Below, piece after piece: positions 29,901-41,532 of a stretch of 64,000 nucleotides of DNA (position 1 is its first letter; each line of letters begins with the position of its first letter). The position numbers and the translations under genes were made by a program. The notes beneath the pieces were generated by a model. The model had not been told where the DNA came from and ran no database searches. It was given only the letters and a program-made list of their open reading frames with translations. The DNA comes from Lotus japonicus. Lineage: Eukaryota > Streptophyta > Magnoliopsida > Fabales > Fabaceae. The stretch spans positions 32,679,158 through 32,743,157 of the forward strand of contig NC_080042.1 of the NCBI RefSeq assembly GCF_012489685.1, written 5' to 3'.

Positions 29901-31323
29901 CGAAAAGATCCGAGTCTGGGAACACAACTTTCTTTCGACTACAGTCCAAAAGACAATGGTAGTGGGATAACCAATCCATTCCTAGGATTACATCTAGGTT
30001 TTTAAGGGGTAGACATACTAGATTAGCATGAAAAGTTCTATCTCTATATACTACTGAACAGTGCATGCATGCGGCATTAGCAATTAGGGTCCTAGCAGGT
30101 GTAGTTACCATAAGATAAAAACTCAAAGTAGTAATAGGCAGATGCAGTCTTGATACGCAATCCTTAGAGACAAATGAATGAGTTGCACCAGAATCAAAGA
30201 GTACAGTTAGAAGATTACCGTCAATTTCACATTCTCCTCTGATCAATCCATCTGCTCCTTTAGCCTCTTCCCCATCCATTGTATACACTCTTCCCTTCGC
30301 CACTGGGCGCTTCCCACTAACAGCATTCACAGACGGTTCAGCCTTTGGTGCCTTGCAATCCATAGCCAGATGCCCAGATTTATTGCAGTTGTAGCATCTT
30401 GGTGGCATCGTGCAATTGTTTGCATAGTGTCCGACCCCTCCACATCGGAAACAAGTCACCTCACGGTTTTGGGTACGGCTTCCCGACCCTCCAGAAGTAG
30501 TAGCAGCAGCCATCGGCTTGTAAGATCCCGGGGTAAACCCTCTCCCCGTAGGACGTTGATACGGCTTCCTCGCCTGAAACCTTCCCCTTCCTTGAAAGTT
30601 CTGTGGTGTCGACCTCACTGGTCCTCCTGTTCCAACCCTGTTCAGTCTTCGATTCTTCATCAATTCCACCTCTGTGGCTTTCTCAACCAATGCTTGGAAT
30701 CTCATGATCCCCAACGGTCTCACAGAGTCCTCAATGTCAGCTCTCAGTCCCCTCACAAAGCACTTGCACAAGTAGGGCTCATCAACTTGGTCACGGAAAA
30801 ATCGAAAATGTTTTGCCAGAGACTCCAACTTAGCAGCATATTCCGAGATGGTCATGCTCCCTTGTTTAAGAGTCAGAAACTGCGATTCACGCTCGTCACG
30901 AGCACTGTCAGGAAAATACTTCTCGAGGAAAGCTGTTCGAAAAGAATTCCAGTTCACCTCCACATGATTGGCTTCCATTATCCCTCTGGCTCCCCTCCAC
31001 CAGTACTCAGCATCACCCAACAACAGAAAGGTTGCCATCCCCACCTTGGCTCCCTCAGCAGTCTGTAACACACCAAAGATCTTCTCTATTTCCTCAATCC
31101 AGAGATCCGCTTTTTCCGGGTCAGTACCTCCCGAAAACTTAGGTGGATCCTGTCTCCTGAAATCATTCAAACCTTTGTTCTGATCCAGAGTCGCCTCCCT
31201 CTGACGCTGGTGTTGATCACGCGCTTCCTCCGCAGCACGCCTCAAAGCATTGTCATTCGCTTGGTTAGTCATCGCCTGAGCCATAGTGGCCATCATCTCT
31301 GCTAGTTGATTCGTGTTCACCAT
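26901..31323 (-). pseudogene. G2 gag-pol polyprotein (Ty3/gypsy chromovirus)
   Basis: From the ATG at 31323: Gag core (residues about 55-230), zinc knuckles CFRCGGVGHYANNC and CYNCNKSGHLAMDC (near 30430 and 30380), and protease LFDSGATHSF (near 30200). An extra base in an A-run near 29618 shifts the frame. RT then runs from 29570 ([14 protein letters not shown] start; GYHQIRV). Its active site, normally F-[VI]-D-D, reads FIEE (near 29220), so both catalytic Asp are Glu. A CAG-to-TAG change stops the frame at 28716-28718. RNase H ([12 protein letters not shown]) and integrase follow, with an HHCC-type finger (HPGMTKMY...CLTC) and acidic core residues in SMDFV, VSDRD and [11 protein letters not shown]. 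The last ~50 residues (QLRGKQ...[14 protein letters not shown]) form a chromodomain-like end, typical of Tekay-type chromoviruses. Inactive. Confidence 0.93.
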
Positions 31324-31516
31324 CGTCAGTTACCCCCAAGAAAACTGTTAGTCCTAATCGTATGATAGCATCAAAACTATTCCATATGATTAAGTAACAA
31401 TACAATCAATTAGAACGAAAAATCGTTCTGCAGACAATCAATTTTCACTCTTTGCAGAGTCACACAACCTAGCACAGAAGACCTATTCCCCAAAGACTCT
31501 CAAAAGACTCGACTAA

Positions 31517-31528
31517 GCTCTGATACCA
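31517..31528 (-). other. Primer-binding site of G2 (initiator tRNA-Met)
   Basis: TGGTATCAGAGC on the minus strand, three bases from the 5' LTR. Same as in G1. Confidence 0.88.
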
Positions 31529-31999
31529 CAATGTAACACCCCGATTCCCGGGTGTCACTTTAGTAACCAAAAATAAACTTTATGCGGAAAAACGGGTAAT
31601 TTTTTTTTCGTTTGATTCCTTTTAAATAAAGCGATAGAAAATAAAGACATAACCCAACACTAACTAACCAATATACAAATATATACACATGTACAGCCTC
31701 AGCTGCACTCTCCCGTCACGCGCACTCGCAGTGACTCCAAAGTAGTGTGCCCGCAGGCAAATATATACAGAACCATAACTGTAAGTAAAAGTATCAAATA
31801 TACAGTCATCCAAGAGAAAGTCGGCACCCAAAAATGGCCTGAACAAAAGACCCCTATACTCCGACAGACTCTCTGTGATCCTCCTCAAAAGAACCACACA
31901 AAAAGCCACACATCGGGAACCTACCCTGTCCCAAAGAGTAAGACGATCAGAGCTCTACACAAAAAATGACGCTAGCCTAACCTACCCTCCCAGTCCAGC

Positions 32000-32698
32000 T
32001 CATAGCTCCTCCTCCTCCTCGTCGCTGCTCGGCGAGTAGCTCTCCCCACTGCTCTCGGAGTCAGAGTCGGAATCCACCGTAATCATCTCGGTGTCCAAGT
32101 CCACGACCTCCCTCCTAACTGTCCTGCGCACCGTCCTAGTCGAGCCGGTCTCAACATCCACCTCTCCTGTAAGAGCGTCCTCCTCCACCACCCAAACCAA
32201 GGGGTCCACACGGTAGTCGTGCGGTGAAGAGAAAGAAAAGAGACGTGAGGCAGATGGGACAACAGACTCCCTCTTCGGCCGCACAAGCCTAGAGGTCGAC
32301 GCCACGTCGGTAGGATCAATGGCAGTAGCAGGAGGTGGCGCAACAGGTGCAGCAACAACAGGCTCAATCTCCGCTGGGTCCTCGTCATCAGAAGATGAAG
32401 CAGGAGGTGGTGCAGGTGGTCCTCGACCAGTACCTGGTCCACAGTGAACTGAGGGCGGCAAGTCAAAGCTCAGCTCCATACGTCGTAGCACTCCTCTCGT
32501 CAGACGTCCTCGCTCATTCGTCCGGTCCTCCATGACCCTTCCCCGGTACGTCGCTCGGTGACCCGCAACATCGATCACCCAAGCGGTGGGGGCATCACGA
32601 TCCACCAACTCATACCTGATCCCCCCCGAGGGAGAGACCATCGAAAACCAGTCGGCCATCGACATCTGGCAGCAGGCCGACCACCCAAACACAAACAT
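32000..32698 (-). CDS. LTR-encoded 232-aa acidic-tail protein of G2 (5' LTR copy)
   Basis: Same length and layout as the copy at 23322-24020. It differs at roughly 14 residues, e.g. W for R near positions 6 and 17, and A or P replacements in the linker. There is no stop or frameshift in either copy. As the two LTRs were identical at insertion, these are later changes. The many replacements suggest no protection since then, so the open frame reflects the source element. Being in the 5' LTR, this copy lies downstream of the functional TATA box and upstream of the PBS. It could be the first ORF of the genomic RNA, in a very long leader. Confidence 0.55.
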   Translation of the reverse strand: MFVFGWSACCQMSMADWFSMVSPSGGIRYELVDRDAPTAWVIDVAGHRATYRGRVMEDRTNERGRLTRGVLRRMELSFDLPPSVHCGPGTGRGPPAPPPASSSDDEDPAEIEPVVAAPVAPPPATAIDPTDVASTSRLVRPKRESVVPSASRLFSFSSPHDYRVDPLVWVVEEDALTGEVDVETGSTRTVRRTVRREVVDLDTEMITVDSDSDSESSGESYSPSSDEEEEEL

Positions 32699-32921
32699 GC
32701 AACCAAAGCCAAAGCGCTAGGGTCAACTCACGGAAATAAGTAGATATACACTCAACATGTGATATGGGGTATAGATATATATGTTGAAATATATATATAT
32801 ATATATATAAATAATCCTAGCATGTTATTGGCTCTAACAATGCTTCAATAAATAAAACAACACACAATTCCAGTCAGAGTGAATGTATGCGTGAAATGCA
32901 ATCAAAATGATCTGGATGATT

Positions 32922-33118
32922 GTGACGCGTTCTCGTTCGCCACAAGTGAAGCACTCCCGTTCTTCACTAGTGAAGCATTCCCGTTCTTCACTCTTGGTGA
33001 ACCATTCCTGTTATTCACCGTATGATGAACCATTCCCGTTATTCATCAATAATGCATTGGTGAACCATTCCCGTTATTCACCAAATGATGCAATGGTGAA
33101 CCATTCCCGTTATTCACC
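32922..33118 (-). repeat. Seven-hairpin array in the G2 5' LTR
   Basis: Same seven units and order as 24234-24430. Single changes fall in two loops (CTCGTT and CCTGTT for CCCGTT); stems are unchanged. Confidence 0.85.
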
Positions 33119-33214
33119 ATATGATGCATGATGCAATATGGTTAGCCAAACATCGAATCGTCCTCACAACATAAGTGTTTAGCTCAAAACCCAATCTCGA
33201 AGATCCAAGAGTTA

Positions 33215-33367
33215 GTGTCGGTCAATACAACACAACTCGGAGTTAGTGTCGGTCAATACAACACAACCCCAACAACAAAACCCAAAGTCAAACCCAGAGT
33301 TAGTGTCGGTCAATACAACACCACTCGAACAACAAAACCCAAGAGTTAGTGTTGGTCAATACAACAC
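33215..33367 (-). repeat. Four copies of the 19-base LTR motif (G2 5' LTR)
   Basis: Copies of GTGTCGGTCAATACAACAC; the last has T for C (GTGTTGG). Confidence 0.85.
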
Positions 33368-34827
33368 AACTCGAACAACAAGAGTACTAGAGTACTCGGT
33401 GACTTTCAATCATCACCGTAACTCACCTCAGTGGCTTTCCCCAATTCCAAAACCCACAACAAAAGTCGACTTTTCCCCGTCTTTCACTATCATTTTCCCC
33501 TTTAGGTTCCCTATATTTATTCGTTTAGTAAAAACGTTTCGAATTGGATTAGTCAAGTTATGAGTTTATTTCTCAAAGTCTAAGTCTCCCAAAGTCTCTA
33601 GTTTTTTCGAAATTCTAATCATTCTAATTTTCCAAAACCCTCCAAAAGAAGTTTCCCGGGGAAAGTCTAAGTATTCCAACAAATACCAACGAATGGCTAA
33701 GTCTCAAACCCCACGTTCGAACTTGCCTAGGGTTGTTCATCCAACCCGAAATATCAAAGATCACCAGATCAATGAATCCCCACTCCGAAGTCGCGTCAAA
33801 ACGCACAATCCAACAATATCACAATATCACAAGTTATGGAAAAACAACATAACATCAACTCATCATCATAATCAATATCAGATAAAGCATAAGTCGAATT
33901 TATCGACGCCTATCATGCAGTCATAGCTAATAGTAAGTTGCCCTAACCTCGAGCTGTTCCAGTCTCGTGATCAAAGGTTCCTTCACTCAAATGCTCTGAA
34001 ACTCCCAAAGTTCCTTCAACTGAACCTCGGAGAAAAACAAAGCAGAATCCAAACGAAATCGATTAGTTCGATCGCAATACAACTCATAAACGATAGACAA
34101 AGCATTAAAGCTTCAGAATACAACAATCGGATACGAAAAGACAAGTTTTCGAAAACGAAAAACTCCCCCCATATTGATATAGCTCTCGGCCATAAGGGAA
34201 AAAGGGCTCCGGCTCTTATTCTTCGATCAAATCTGTTTACAAGGTAGTTTTAGGGTAAAACTAAGGCAAAGAAACTGTCGGAAAAATTTTCGGACGATCG
34301 GATCGAAATACGGCTATTCAGGGGCATTTTGGTCCAAAATAAAAGCTCAAAACCTCAAAGTTATCAGTTCGGAAAACAAATTTGACAGTAGTGATCCTAA
34401 CGACATCCGTGACAACTAATCCCAAAGGCACGAAGTCAGATTACGACTTTTCGACAGTAAAGTTTCGAAATGTGCGACAAAAAGGGTTTTGAATCAGTTT
34501 TCAGATCCTTGACAACTCGATCACAATCGGCGAATACTGACGGAGGTTTTAGGCTCTTGGGCACGTAGAGAACAAACCCCGATAGAGAAATCAGGAAAAA
34601 CAGACAGTTTTACAAAAAGCTCAAAACTTTGAGCACAGAAAGGACTATAGAAAAGCAGTTGAAATAGTGATCAGAGGTAAGAATCAAGCTAGTTACCTCG
34701 GTACCTTGAAGTAGGAACGAACTGCGCGAAGATCGGTCGAGTTTCGGCGAAAAATTCTTCTCCCTCTCTCCCCTTGAAACTCGCGGCCTTGAAGAAAGAA
34801 AATGAGAAGATATTTGAATTTTTTAGC

Positions 34828-34835
34828 TATTTATA
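34828..34835 (-). promoter_or_regulatory. TATA box of the G2 5' LTR
   Basis: TATAAATA on the minus strand; the likely promoter of G2 genomic RNA. Confidence 0.65.
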
Positions 34836-35525
34836 AGCAGGTGAAATCGCGGGAAAATGAAAATTTCGCGATTCCGATTTTTGCAGCACGTTCCCCGATG
34901 AATTCTAAGAGAGATTCTGGCGACAGAGTTCCAGAACTCCAAACAAATCTCTGACATATGGGAAAAACGATATCTAAAATCCCAAAAGCGGTGTAAGTTA
35001 ATCTGTCCCGAAAACTACTTTTTGTTGTGATGGTCAGACGACAAAACTTCCTTCTGAAGAAAGATTGGAAACGTCGAAACAAATCTGGCAATGCGGACGG
35101 AAACTTCGTTAGAAGTCCCGAATAGAAAAAGTCTTCATCCAGCGCTTGAATCTAGGGTTTCGAAGCAAAGAAATTAGCGTCGTCGGACTTCCGAAAAGTG
35201 AATACTATCGTCCGTACAGTCCAGAGTTCCGAAATGAAACGCTGGTCAAAGAAAAATAAAGAGAACCTTTAAATTTTCCAAGTATTTGAAATCTCACTTA
35301 AAACGTTGCTCTAAAAGCGAAATTAGCCTATTCTGGACACGCTCGCCATAAGGCAGGTGTGCAGACCACTCGCACTAATTCCTAAAACGACTATGCAACA
35401 TTCCTCAAGCAATTCCTGAACTTTCTTCTTCATTAATCTTTCTCAAACATTAAACTCCTGTCACGCTTACATTGATTCTACGCGTGAGTCGGAAATTAAC
35501 TTGCTCTATAAATCCAGGTCTTACA

Positions 35526-37998
35526 GCCTCAATCCTCTGATCCCTTTCTGCAGTGAGATGACTCATCATAACAGGAACCTGAGCAACTATCCAAGTACTC
35601 AGACGATTCCATTCTTCAGCAACAAAGTCAGCGTTCTCACTCAGGTCAGTGTGACCTTGCACATTTCGTAACATCAGTGAAGCTTCATGATTAAAAACAC
35701 TGATGCACTCAGAGAGAGAGGTTGGCCTGAGATATGTGTAGGGAACAATGGAGAGGTTGGTTTCAGGAGAGGTTGGGTGGTTGCTGCTGTTTGCCTCAGA
35801 GGCACCTTGAGGAGAGCCAATAGCAAAAGTTTGGACATTTGGTTCAGAGGCTCCAAGGTTTGGTTCTGAGGTTTCAACCTGAGGATGTGGTGATCTAACC
35901 GAAGAGTGGTTAGACACAGAGTTTTCTGGTTCTGGTTGAATGAGTTCTTGTTGAACTTGGTCTAGTTGAACTTGTTGGGCTAAAGGGTCTGCTTCATGCA
36001 AGGGGTCAGCCTGAATAGGATCATCTGGGTCAACTAGACGTTCTGGTCTAGGTCCAGGGTATCTCCTAGGGCTTGGTACTGTGAAGTAGTACTCAGGAAT
36101 GGCAGACACTTTTTCTTTCCTGACGTCCAGAAATTTACGAAGTGACTCAGAGTTGTTGGAAGGTGAGGAGTCAGCAACGTTGGTAGGAAAGGATACAGAA
36201 GTATAGGGAGTGGAAGAATCTGTATCAGCAGTTCTACGATCAGGACGTTCTGATGCTCTGGGGACAGAGTGATCAGACGTTCTGAGTTCAGGTTCTGGTT
36301 GTTCAAGTTCTGGTTGTTCAAGAATGATGGGTTCAGAGGTTAGTGGGTTGTATTGGATGGTAATGGGAGAGGTTGGTTCAGAGGGACGTGGAGTCTGAAG
36401 CATATTCCACAGAGGTGCTTCTTCTTGGGAAGGTTGAAAGAATGAAGACCTTGGGGAATTAGGTGGAGATGTGGTTTTGGCAGCTGGTTGAGACTCTGGG
36501 ATAGAAGTGAGTTGGGTGGCAGTGCGGTTAAGAAGTGCAGAGATGGGGAGTGCATCAAGTGAATTTAAATCATCATCAGATTCAGTGACAGCAGACTTAC
36601 TTGATGAACGCACGGCAGACCGAGTCACTTTGGTAGAAGTCTCCATTCTGATGACTGCAGCAGCAGGTTCCACACGGGTAGGCTTCTCCACAATTCTGAC
36701 TTGCTTCTTCTTTTTCTTTGGAGGAGAAGGACCATCATCATTATCACCATCATCACCATCATCCGGCTTGGTGGTTTCATCATGCTTCCTCTTAGGCTTG
36801 TCAGCCTTCTTCAGAGGAACATCAGACTCTTCAGAAGATTCCTCCAAGACCATTTTTCTCTGAACTTTCCTCTTGGGAGGAGAGTCAAACTCTGGAGCTG
36901 GTGGCAATCGCCTGAAGAACTCGTCTACATCAATCTCAAACCCTTGTTGCTTCAGATCATCAATGTAGAACAAAATAGCTTCTGGGTCGTCTGCTTGGGT
37001 CCACAAAGGGAAATCGTTCAGAGGCACCCTTCTTTGTCTTACTTCATCAGAAGTATCTTCATGAGCAGGGGCTATCTTCTTCTTGACCAATCCCATCTTC
37101 TTCAAAGATGTGGATGTGAAGACATCACTTACAATTGTAGACAGATCCTCTGTGCATCCTGCCTTGATCAGATCTTCTACGAATTTACTCTCAATGAAGA
37201 GATCTGAAAGCAGTCTCCCAAAGGGGATGTACTTGATGACAGACTTGATGGAGGCAGTGGTTCTGGACTTCCTGATGCATTCTTTCAGGTAAGAGATCAA
37301 GAAGAAAGGAATGCAGATCTTCCTCTTATCCTGAATGAAGAATAGCATTGCCTTCTGGCAGAAGTTGATGTAATCAGGAGAGCTACCCTTTGGCCTCTGG
37401 TTGATGCAGTTAAGCAGAATCTTGTGCCAGATTCTGAGCTTGGGATGAAGATCCATCACCTTGTAGTCGCTCTTGCCAGGTTTGTAGTTGGTGTAAAGAG
37501 CCTTGTTGGTTTCTTCCTTTGTTCTGGGTTTCAACTTCGATTCTGTCAGTTGGAATCTATACCCAGTTCCAGTGTGTGCACCCAGCAGATTCACAATGGA
37601 CTTCTCAGTGATGATTATCCTCCTTCCAGCAATGTAGGAGACAACTTGTGTATCATCACAGTCCGAGTGTTTCCAGAATTCCTTGACCAATTTGTCATAA
37701 ATTGGACCTCTAAGCCTGTTGAAATACTCTTCCCATCCCTGAACTTGAACTTCAGGACGAAGATCATACCCATTTGCAGCTATATTATCAGGTCGAATCT
37801 CCATTCAGTAAGCACTTGGAGTTCTTCCGGAGCATAAACGCAGTGAACGACACAGCCCTGTTCTGCAATCGGAATCATCTTCTCTGAAGCTTGACCTTGA
37901 TTAGGAGCTTCAGGACCCAATTGGCCTGTAGCTTGACCTACTACCATATAAGGAAACCTGGTTGCATCTGCAGCTTCATTTCTGGTTTGTCTCACCAT
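35526..37998 (-). pseudogene. Envelope-like ORF of D, N-terminal part
   Basis: It starts MVRQTRNEA at 37998 and is cut at 35526 by G2; the rest is at 2366-2770. Together they give about 959 codons, near the 956 of C. A one-base loss near 37790 breaks the frame after TEWRFDL. The N-terminal ~280 residues form a conserved domain (e.g. WEEYFNRLRGPIYDKLVKEF, then INQRPKGSSPDYINF) like the plant 'putative transposon protein' family. A basic stretch PPKKKKKQVR (near 36720) looks like a nuclear signal. The middle is long, acidic and Pro/Ser-rich. No signal peptide or membrane helix is seen, so a true envelope role is doubtful. It is the counterpart of C 58148-61016. Confidence 0.85.
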
Positions 37999-38430
37999 CG
38001 TGAAGTCGGTTGAAGGTTTTGGGTAGAAGGAGAAAGATGTACAGAGAGAGAGAGAGATCGTGGGGATAAGTTTTTGAAAAACTGAAGAGAGAGAATGTAA
38101 AACCGTAAGTGTAGGAGAACGTGTGTGTATAGTGGGTTTTGACAAATAACCGTTGTTGATCAAAAAGCAATTTAAAATCAACGGTTAGAAATTAAAGACA
38201 TGATAGTAGCAGTTAATCCACATATCACACGCAGGAGAGAAGCACATCAACACTCATTACGACAGACAGTCACAAGGGCACAAGGAACTATGCATCAGAG
38301 ATACTGACACACGTTTACTGTCTCAGCTTCAGAGTCAGCACCAATGGGTACATAAACTCTGATAGAGTTACCTTCTGGACTAGACATCTTCTGATAAAGA
38401 AGTATCATAGTCAGAGGTTCTGAACCATTT
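37999..38430 (-). other. D spacer between pol and envelope-like ORF
   Basis: No gene. On the minus strand a CT-rich leader precedes the envelope-like ATG, with a (CT)n run at 38041-38055. A TATA-like 'ctatacacaca' lies near 38127. C keeps both features at 58010-58060. Confidence 0.6.
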
Positions 38431-41400
38431 TCATGCTGGACAAAAGTCCATATTCAGATTTTTCAGAATGAAATTAAATCTATCCTCTGCTAAGGGCTTT
38501 GTAAAGATATCTGCCCATTGATGGTCAGTATCAACAAACTTCAGAAGAAGTACGCCCTTCTGTACATAATCTCTAATAAAGTGATACTTTACCTCAATGT
38601 GCTTTGCCCTTGAATGTAAGATAGGGTTCTTACTCAATGAAATTGCAGCAGTGTTATCACAATAGATTGGGATATTGCTCTCAAGGATTTGATAATCCTC
38701 CAGCTTATGTTTCATCCAGAGCATCTGAGTGCTACATATTGCTGCTGAGATATATTCTGCCTCTGTAGTAGATAGTGCAATGGTTGATTGCCTCTTGCTT
38801 GCCCATGAGACTAAGTTGCTTCCCAGAAATTGACAATTTCCAGAAGTGCTTTTTCTCTCTGTTCTATCTCCAGCATAATCAGCATCACAATAACCTGAAA
38901 GCTTATACTCTGATGTTTTCTTATACATCAAGCCAAGGTTAGTGGTACCTTTCAGATACCTTAGGATCCTCTTAACAGCAGTTAAGTGGGTTTCCCTTGG
39001 ATCTGATTGGAAACGAGCACATAAATGAACACTAAACAATATATCTGGCCTAGATGCAGTTAAGTATAGAAGTGATCCTATCATACCACGATAGAGCTTC
39101 TGACAAACTTTACCACTTGCATCTTCTTTCTCCAGAATGCATGTAGGATGCATTGGAGTCTTGGCAACTGTAGATTCCAACATATTGAACTTCTTCAGAA
39201 GTTCTTCAATGTACTTGCTCTGATGGATATATGTTCCTTCTGGTGTTTGATCAACTTGTATTTCCAGAAAGTACTTGAGTTCTCCCATCATACCCATCTC
39301 AAATTCAGCCTGCATCATCTCAAAAAATTCTTTGTATAGAGATTGATTAGCAGAACCAAATATAATATCATCAACATAAATTTGCACAATTAAGATATCA
39401 TCTTTGTAAGTTTTGCAAAAGAGAGTTGTATCTACTTTACCCCTTACAAACTCATTCTCCAGAAGGAATGAGTTGAGTCTCTCATTCCATGCTCTGGGAG
39501 CTTGCTTCAGACCATAGAGTGATTTCTTCAATTTGAAAACATGGTCTGGGTTCTTTTCATCCTCAAAACCTGGGGGTTGATGAACGTAGACTTCCTCTGA
39601 TATGTATCAATTTAGGAAGGCACTCTTAACATCCATCTGATGTAGAATTATGTTGTGATTTACTGAGAAGGATATCAACAGTCTGATTGCTTCTAGTCTT
39701 GCTACTGGAGCAAATGTTTCTGTGTAGTCTATTCCTTCCTGCTGGCTGTAGCCTTGAGCAACTAGCCTTGCCTTGTTTCTGACTACATCTCCTTTCTCAT
39801 TCAACTTGTTTCTGAACACCCATTTTGTTCCAATTACATGGACACTTTGAGGCTTCTTCACTAGGCTCCAAACATCATTCTTGGAAAATTGATTCAATTC
39901 TTCTTCCATAGCCAGAATCCAGTCCTTGTCCTGAAGAGCTTCATCAATTGACTTGGGTTCAATTAAGGACACCAATCCTTTCAGACTGAGCAGGGCCTCT
40001 TCAGAGGGTCTGAAGGCTGATCTGGTTCTGACTGGTTCGTCTTTGTTGCCCAGAATCAATTCCTTAGGATGAGCTGCAGTGATTTTGCTCTTCTTCTGAG
40101 GTTGAGAATCAGAGGGACCAGCTTCTTCTGGTTCATCTTCCTCTGACTCAGCTTCCTCTGGAGCTTTGCCTTTGTCAGAAACACTTATACTTAAATCTGC
40201 AAATTTCTCAACTAGCTTTGACTGGTCAGAGTCAAGCTTATCGTCAAATCTAACATGAATAGATTCTTCAATTGTTTTAGCATCAGTATTATAGAATCTG
40301 AAACCTTTAGATCTCTCAGAGTAACCAAGTAATAGACATTTAGAAGACTTAGCATCAAATTTATGCAATCTATCCTTAGTATTAAGAACATAAAAAACAC
40401 AACCAAAAGGATGAAAGTAAGAAATGTTGGGTTTTATATTCTTCCACAATTCATAGGGAGTCTTATTCAGAATTGGTCTCACAGAGATTCTGTTATGAAT
40501 GTAACACGCTGTGTTTACTGCCTCTGCCCAAAAGTACTTAGCCATGCCAGTTTCTTGGAGCATGGTTCTAGCCATCTCCTGAAGAGTTTTGTTCTTCCTC
40601 TCAACAACACCATTTTGTTGAGGAGTTCTGGGACAAGATAAATCATGTGCAATTCCATAGGAATCAAACAGACTCTCAAACTTGTCATTCTCAAACTCTC
40701 CACCGTGGTCACTTCTGACACGCACAATCCTACAAGCCTTCTCGTTTTGCACTTGGGCAATGAAGGTAGAGAACACAGCATGAGACTCATCCTTGCGGGT
40801 TAGAAATTTTACCCATGTCCAGCGGCTATAGTCGTCAACAATGACCATCCCATATCTCTTGCCACCTATAGACTCAGTTTTCACTGGTCCAAATAGGTCG
40901 ATATGCAGAAGTTCCAACGACCTTGAGGTTGAGACAACATTCTTTGCCTTGAAAGTGACTTTTGTGAATTTGCCTTTCTGACATGCTTCACAAAGAGCGT
41001 CTGAAGAGAACTTCAGAGTGGGTAAGCCCCTAACAAGGTTTAGCTTGCTCAGCTGAGAAATCTTTCTCATACTGGCATGCCCTAACCGTCTATGTCATAC
41101 CCATTGCTCTTCATTAACAGACAGAAGGCACTTCACATTCTGAGCCTCCAACTCAGATAATCTGATCTTATAAATGTTGTTCTTCCTCTTGTTATTAAAT
41201 AGAACAGAGCCATCGATCTGACTTACAGCCCGGCAGGACTTTTGATTAAAGATAACATCATAACCCTTGTCAGCTAATTGACTTATAGACAATAAGTTAT
41301 GAGTTAAGCCATCTACCAATAAAACATTGTCAATGCATGGACTACTATCTACACAAATAGTACCAGTACCAACAATTTTACCCTTTTCGTTGCCACCAAA

Positions 41401-41532
41401 GCCAACTTCGCCTCCAGGCTTAAGTTTTAGCTCTTCGAACATACGCCTTTCTCCCATCATGTGACGCGAGCATCCACAGTCCAGATACCATGATTGGTGT
41501 TTCAGTGGAGCTATCAAGGATATCTGCAACAT
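38431..41532 (-). pseudogene. D pol (protease, integrase, RT, RNase H)
   Basis: Pol lies in the +1 frame relative to gag and overlaps it by at least 113 nt (41532-41420). The protease motif reads WYLDCGCSRHM, with Cys where relatives have Ser in D-S-G. A TGA at 41095-41097 replaces Trp before the HRRLGHAS motif. The integrase core shows [17 protein letters not shown] and [12 protein letters not shown] has DVKSAFLN followed by a TGA at 39607-39609 (Gly in C). Further on come [10 protein letters not shown] and the intact active site YVDD (near 39375). RNase H shows GYCDADYAGD and ALSTTEAEYISAA. The ORF ends at 38431 after MDFCPA. Apart from two nonsense codons it is complete, so this is the best-kept pol of the C/D family here. 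Confidence 0.92.

Larger units (their letters stand above)
2771..35525 (-). mobile_element. Ty3/gypsy chromovirus G2 (Tekay-type), split by B
   Basis: Termini are TG...CA on both strands, flanked by gcctc (2766-2770 and 35526-35530). The element reads on the minus strand: 5' LTR 35525-31532, tRNA-Met PBS, gag-pol with a C-terminal chromodomain-like segment, polypurine tract (26864-26880), and 3' LTR (26863-23239 plus 3155-2771, split by B). Without B it is about 12.7 kb with ~4 kb LTRs. In the first 385 bases the LTRs differ at about 7 positions by eye. Gag-pol is broken and the RT active site is altered, so the copy is inactive. Confidence 0.93.
31532..35525 (-). repeat. G2 5' LTR
   Basis: 3,994 bp, uninterrupted. 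It contains the 232-codon ORF (32000-32698), hairpin array (32922-33118), four 19-base motifs (33215-33367) and TATA box (34828-34835). It ends ccaggtcttaca before the TSD gcctc at 35526. An (AT)n run lies near 32790-32812. Confidence 0.94.

Noticed and set aside
30370..31068. 232-codon plus-strand ORF opposite the G2 gag
   Set aside because: It is the antisense reading of gag; Ser/Pro-rich composition mirrors gag codons. No promoter or second copy supports it, unlike the 130-aa antisense gene of C/D.
36701..37207. Plus-strand ORFs opposite the D envelope-like gene (36507-36863, 36701-37207, 37424-37837)
   Set aside because: Not kept in the same place and frame opposite the C copy; antisense shadows.
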